Shown here in pieces: positions 14,265-15,454 of a DNA stretch of 15,454 nt (within the stretch, counting starts at the first letter, position 1; the number at the start of each line of letters is the position of its first letter). The notes beneath the pieces were generated by a model. It was given only the letters and a program-made list of their open reading frames with translations, was not told the origin of the DNA and did no database searches. The DNA comes from an uncultured Selenomonadales bacterium (lineage in GTDB: Bacteria; Bacillota; Negativicutes; Selenomonadales; Selenomonadaceae), in assembly GCA_937915885.1 (NCBI GenBank), contig CALGGP010000278.1:1-15454 (forward strand), written 5' to 3'. The translations under genes were made by a program, and so were the position numbers.

Positions 14265-14343
14265 GGGCGCCGACGACGCGGGGTGGGGATCACTGCCACA
14301 ATTTGGGCGCCGGCTCCGTGGGCGGGAGCGGCGGCGGCGCCCC
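14265..14343 (+). repeat. Dispersed GC-rich element, copy D
   Basis: Complete copy with GGGCGCCG at 14265-14272 and CGGCGCCC at the right end, interior GCGGGGTGGGG, TTGGGCGCCGG and GGCGGGAGCGG as in copies A-C. It directly follows the tandem repeats and ends about 38 bases before the start of the plus-strand membrane protein gene, so it lies in or near that gene's leader. Confidence 0.85.
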
Positions 14344-14381
14344 ATGACAACCGTCGAACGGAAAAAGCGAGAGTGATATCC

Positions 14382-15398
14382 TTGAAAAAAATTTTATGGA
14401 TTGCAACCGGTTTCGTGGTGCTGATGCTGATGGTCGGGATCGGAGTGCTCGTCACCTACTACGGGCTGCAGGCGCGCCCCGCCAATTCATTCAAGACGAT
14501 CCGCGAGGCGATTGCCAAGCACGACGCCGAAACTTTTTACAAGATGGTCGACATCGACGCGATTCTCAATTCCGCCGCCGAGCAGATTCTCGTCGAGCAG
14601 CTCAGTCAGGATAAGACCGCCTACTCAACTCAACAGGTCGCCGCCGTCTACAACAACGAGCTCAAGCCGGATTTTATATCGATCACCAAGCGCGCGGTGG
14701 ACGAGTATTTGACGACGGGTAAAGTGTCGTTTGACAGCGTTGCGATGACGAACACTCAACGTTGGCTCAAGCGCTCGTCGATCAATTCGTGCGAGATCGA
14801 GGGGATATCGAAGCCGGCGGTGATGGGCGAAAACGGCTCGGCGCTTATCATGTTTCGCAACACCGATCTCAAATTCAGTTTCGAGTTGGAGCTGGAATTG
14901 GAGCGGACGGAGGATGACGGTTGGCGCGTGGTGAATGCCAAGGGCTTTGACAATTATAATAAGGCGCTCAATCGGGCGTTGGATAAAAAATTGGCGGCGC
15001 TCAACGCTCCGATCTTTGCGCAGCTCGAGAGGATCGTCAATGTGCAGGAGTTGAGTGCGCGGATCGGCGAGGGCGACGAATACGGATTTTCGCAAACGCT
15101 TCGTATAGCGATGAAGGCGGACGTGAAGGCGGATAAACCGCTGTCGAAAATCATGGGGAAGATCATAATCGGATATAATGATGAGGATTCAAATGCGTCG
15201 CCGTTCGTGCTCGACATGGCGTATCATCCGACGGGGCTGCAGACTTTCAACATCGACAAGGTGTTGAATCCGTTCGTGCGCTCGGACGTCGACATCATGA
15301 AGCATGGATTGAGGCGGTCGGCGCTCCGCGCGGAGATCGACGAAGTAGATTTTCTTGACGGTACGAGCATAAAAATTTTGGATCGCCTGCCCGAATAA
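14382..15398 (+). CDS. Membrane-anchored protein, DUF2939-like
   Basis: A 338-residue protein with one N-terminal membrane segment (about residues 4-27, ILWIATGFVVLMLMVGIGVL) and a large domain that probably faces the periplasm. The region after it, SFKTIREAIAKHDAETFYKM and VDIDAILNSAAEQILVEQL, resembles the start of DUF2939 proteins, where a helix pair with a conserved aspartate follows the membrane anchor; I hold this assignment as moderate. A beta-rich part (FSFELELELERTEDDGWRVV) follows. Start TTG at 14382 has GAGAG 8 bases upstream and leads directly into the membrane segment; GTG at 14373 is possible. A longer frame from 14169 would translate the tandem repeats and element D and is rejected. 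It diverges from argJ. Function unknown. Confidence 0.75.
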   Translation: MKKILWIATGFVVLMLMVGIGVLVTYYGLQARPANSFKTIREAIAKHDAETFYKMVDIDAILNSAAEQILVEQLSQDKTAYSTQQVAAVYNNELKPDFISITKRAVDEYLTTGKVSFDSVAMTNTQRWLKRSSINSCEIEGISKPAVMGENGSALIMFRNTDLKFSFELELELERTEDDGWRVVNAKGFDNYNKALNRALDKKLAALNAPIFAQLERIVNVQELSARIGEGDEYGFSQTLRIAMKADVKADKPLSKIMGKIIIGYNDEDSNASPFVLDMAYHPTGLQTFNIDKVLNPFVRSDVDIMKHGLRRSALRAEIDEVDFLDGTSIKILDRLPE

Positions 15399-15454
15399 TT
15401 AATCCTGCCCTCGACAGATAGCCTTAGGGGCAACGGAAAAAAATTTTTTCCCCG

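Noticed and set aside
14169..14381. Upstream extension of the DUF2939-like protein by 71 codons
   Set aside because: The extension translates the third tandem repeat and dispersed element D; the TTG at 14382 has a ribosome binding site and begins a proper membrane anchor.
15435..15451. Start of another gene or a terminator at the right edge
   Set aside because: There is a GGAAAAAA-A-TTTTTTCC palindrome but no start codon or GC-rich stem, and the window ends 3 bases later.

Overview
The window looks like chromosomal DNA of a Gram-negative-type Firmicute, most likely an uncultured member of the Negativicutes (Selenomonadales / Acidaminococcales-like). This is inference. It rests on a lipoprotein-type RND efflux adaptor (implying an outer membrane) together with Firmicute-like features: strong GGAGG-type ribosome binding sites, frequent TTG starts, a clustered acetyl-cycle arginine pathway, and an HPr domain that keeps a Ser-46-type site.

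The backbone is an arginine biosynthesis cluster on the minus strand, read from right to left: argJ (13926-12715), argB, argD, then argF, argG and argH (3017-1605). argC is not in the window. The run is interrupted in three places. (i) Between argD and argF a von Willebrand factor A protein (9924-10592) lies on the opposite strand, with its own promoter and a hairpin-rich leader; argF restarts from a separate promoter with a palindrome over its -35. (ii) Between argF and argG lie two paralogous secreted NodB-type polysaccharide deacetylases, each with a copy of a GC-rich repeat element upstream. (iii) Between argG and argH lies a tandem family of four proteins that share an unnamed N-terminal module (YF..G.L..WL.AR.Y core) but have different C-termini: an HPr phosphocarrier domain, a degenerate frameshifted HPr domain, a short motif with a basic tail, and a beta-helix-like stretch followed by Sel1 repeats. 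Relics of further copies lie beside and between them.

Downstream of argH, and translationally coupled to it, are a secreted CAP/SCP-domain protein and an RND efflux adaptor lipoprotein. At the right end, after a 455-base region with three 67-bp tandem repeats and one copy of the dispersed element, is a plus-strand membrane-anchored protein that resembles DUF2939.

A roughly 79-bp element with GGGCGCCG...CGGCGCCC terminal inverted repeats occurs four times (left edge, 7702, 8653, 14265), always between genes. The arginine genes together turn glutamate plus carbamoyl phosphate and aspartate into arginine through the acetyl cycle. The least explained part, and the one most worth following, is the HPr-containing tandem family embedded in the arginine operon.
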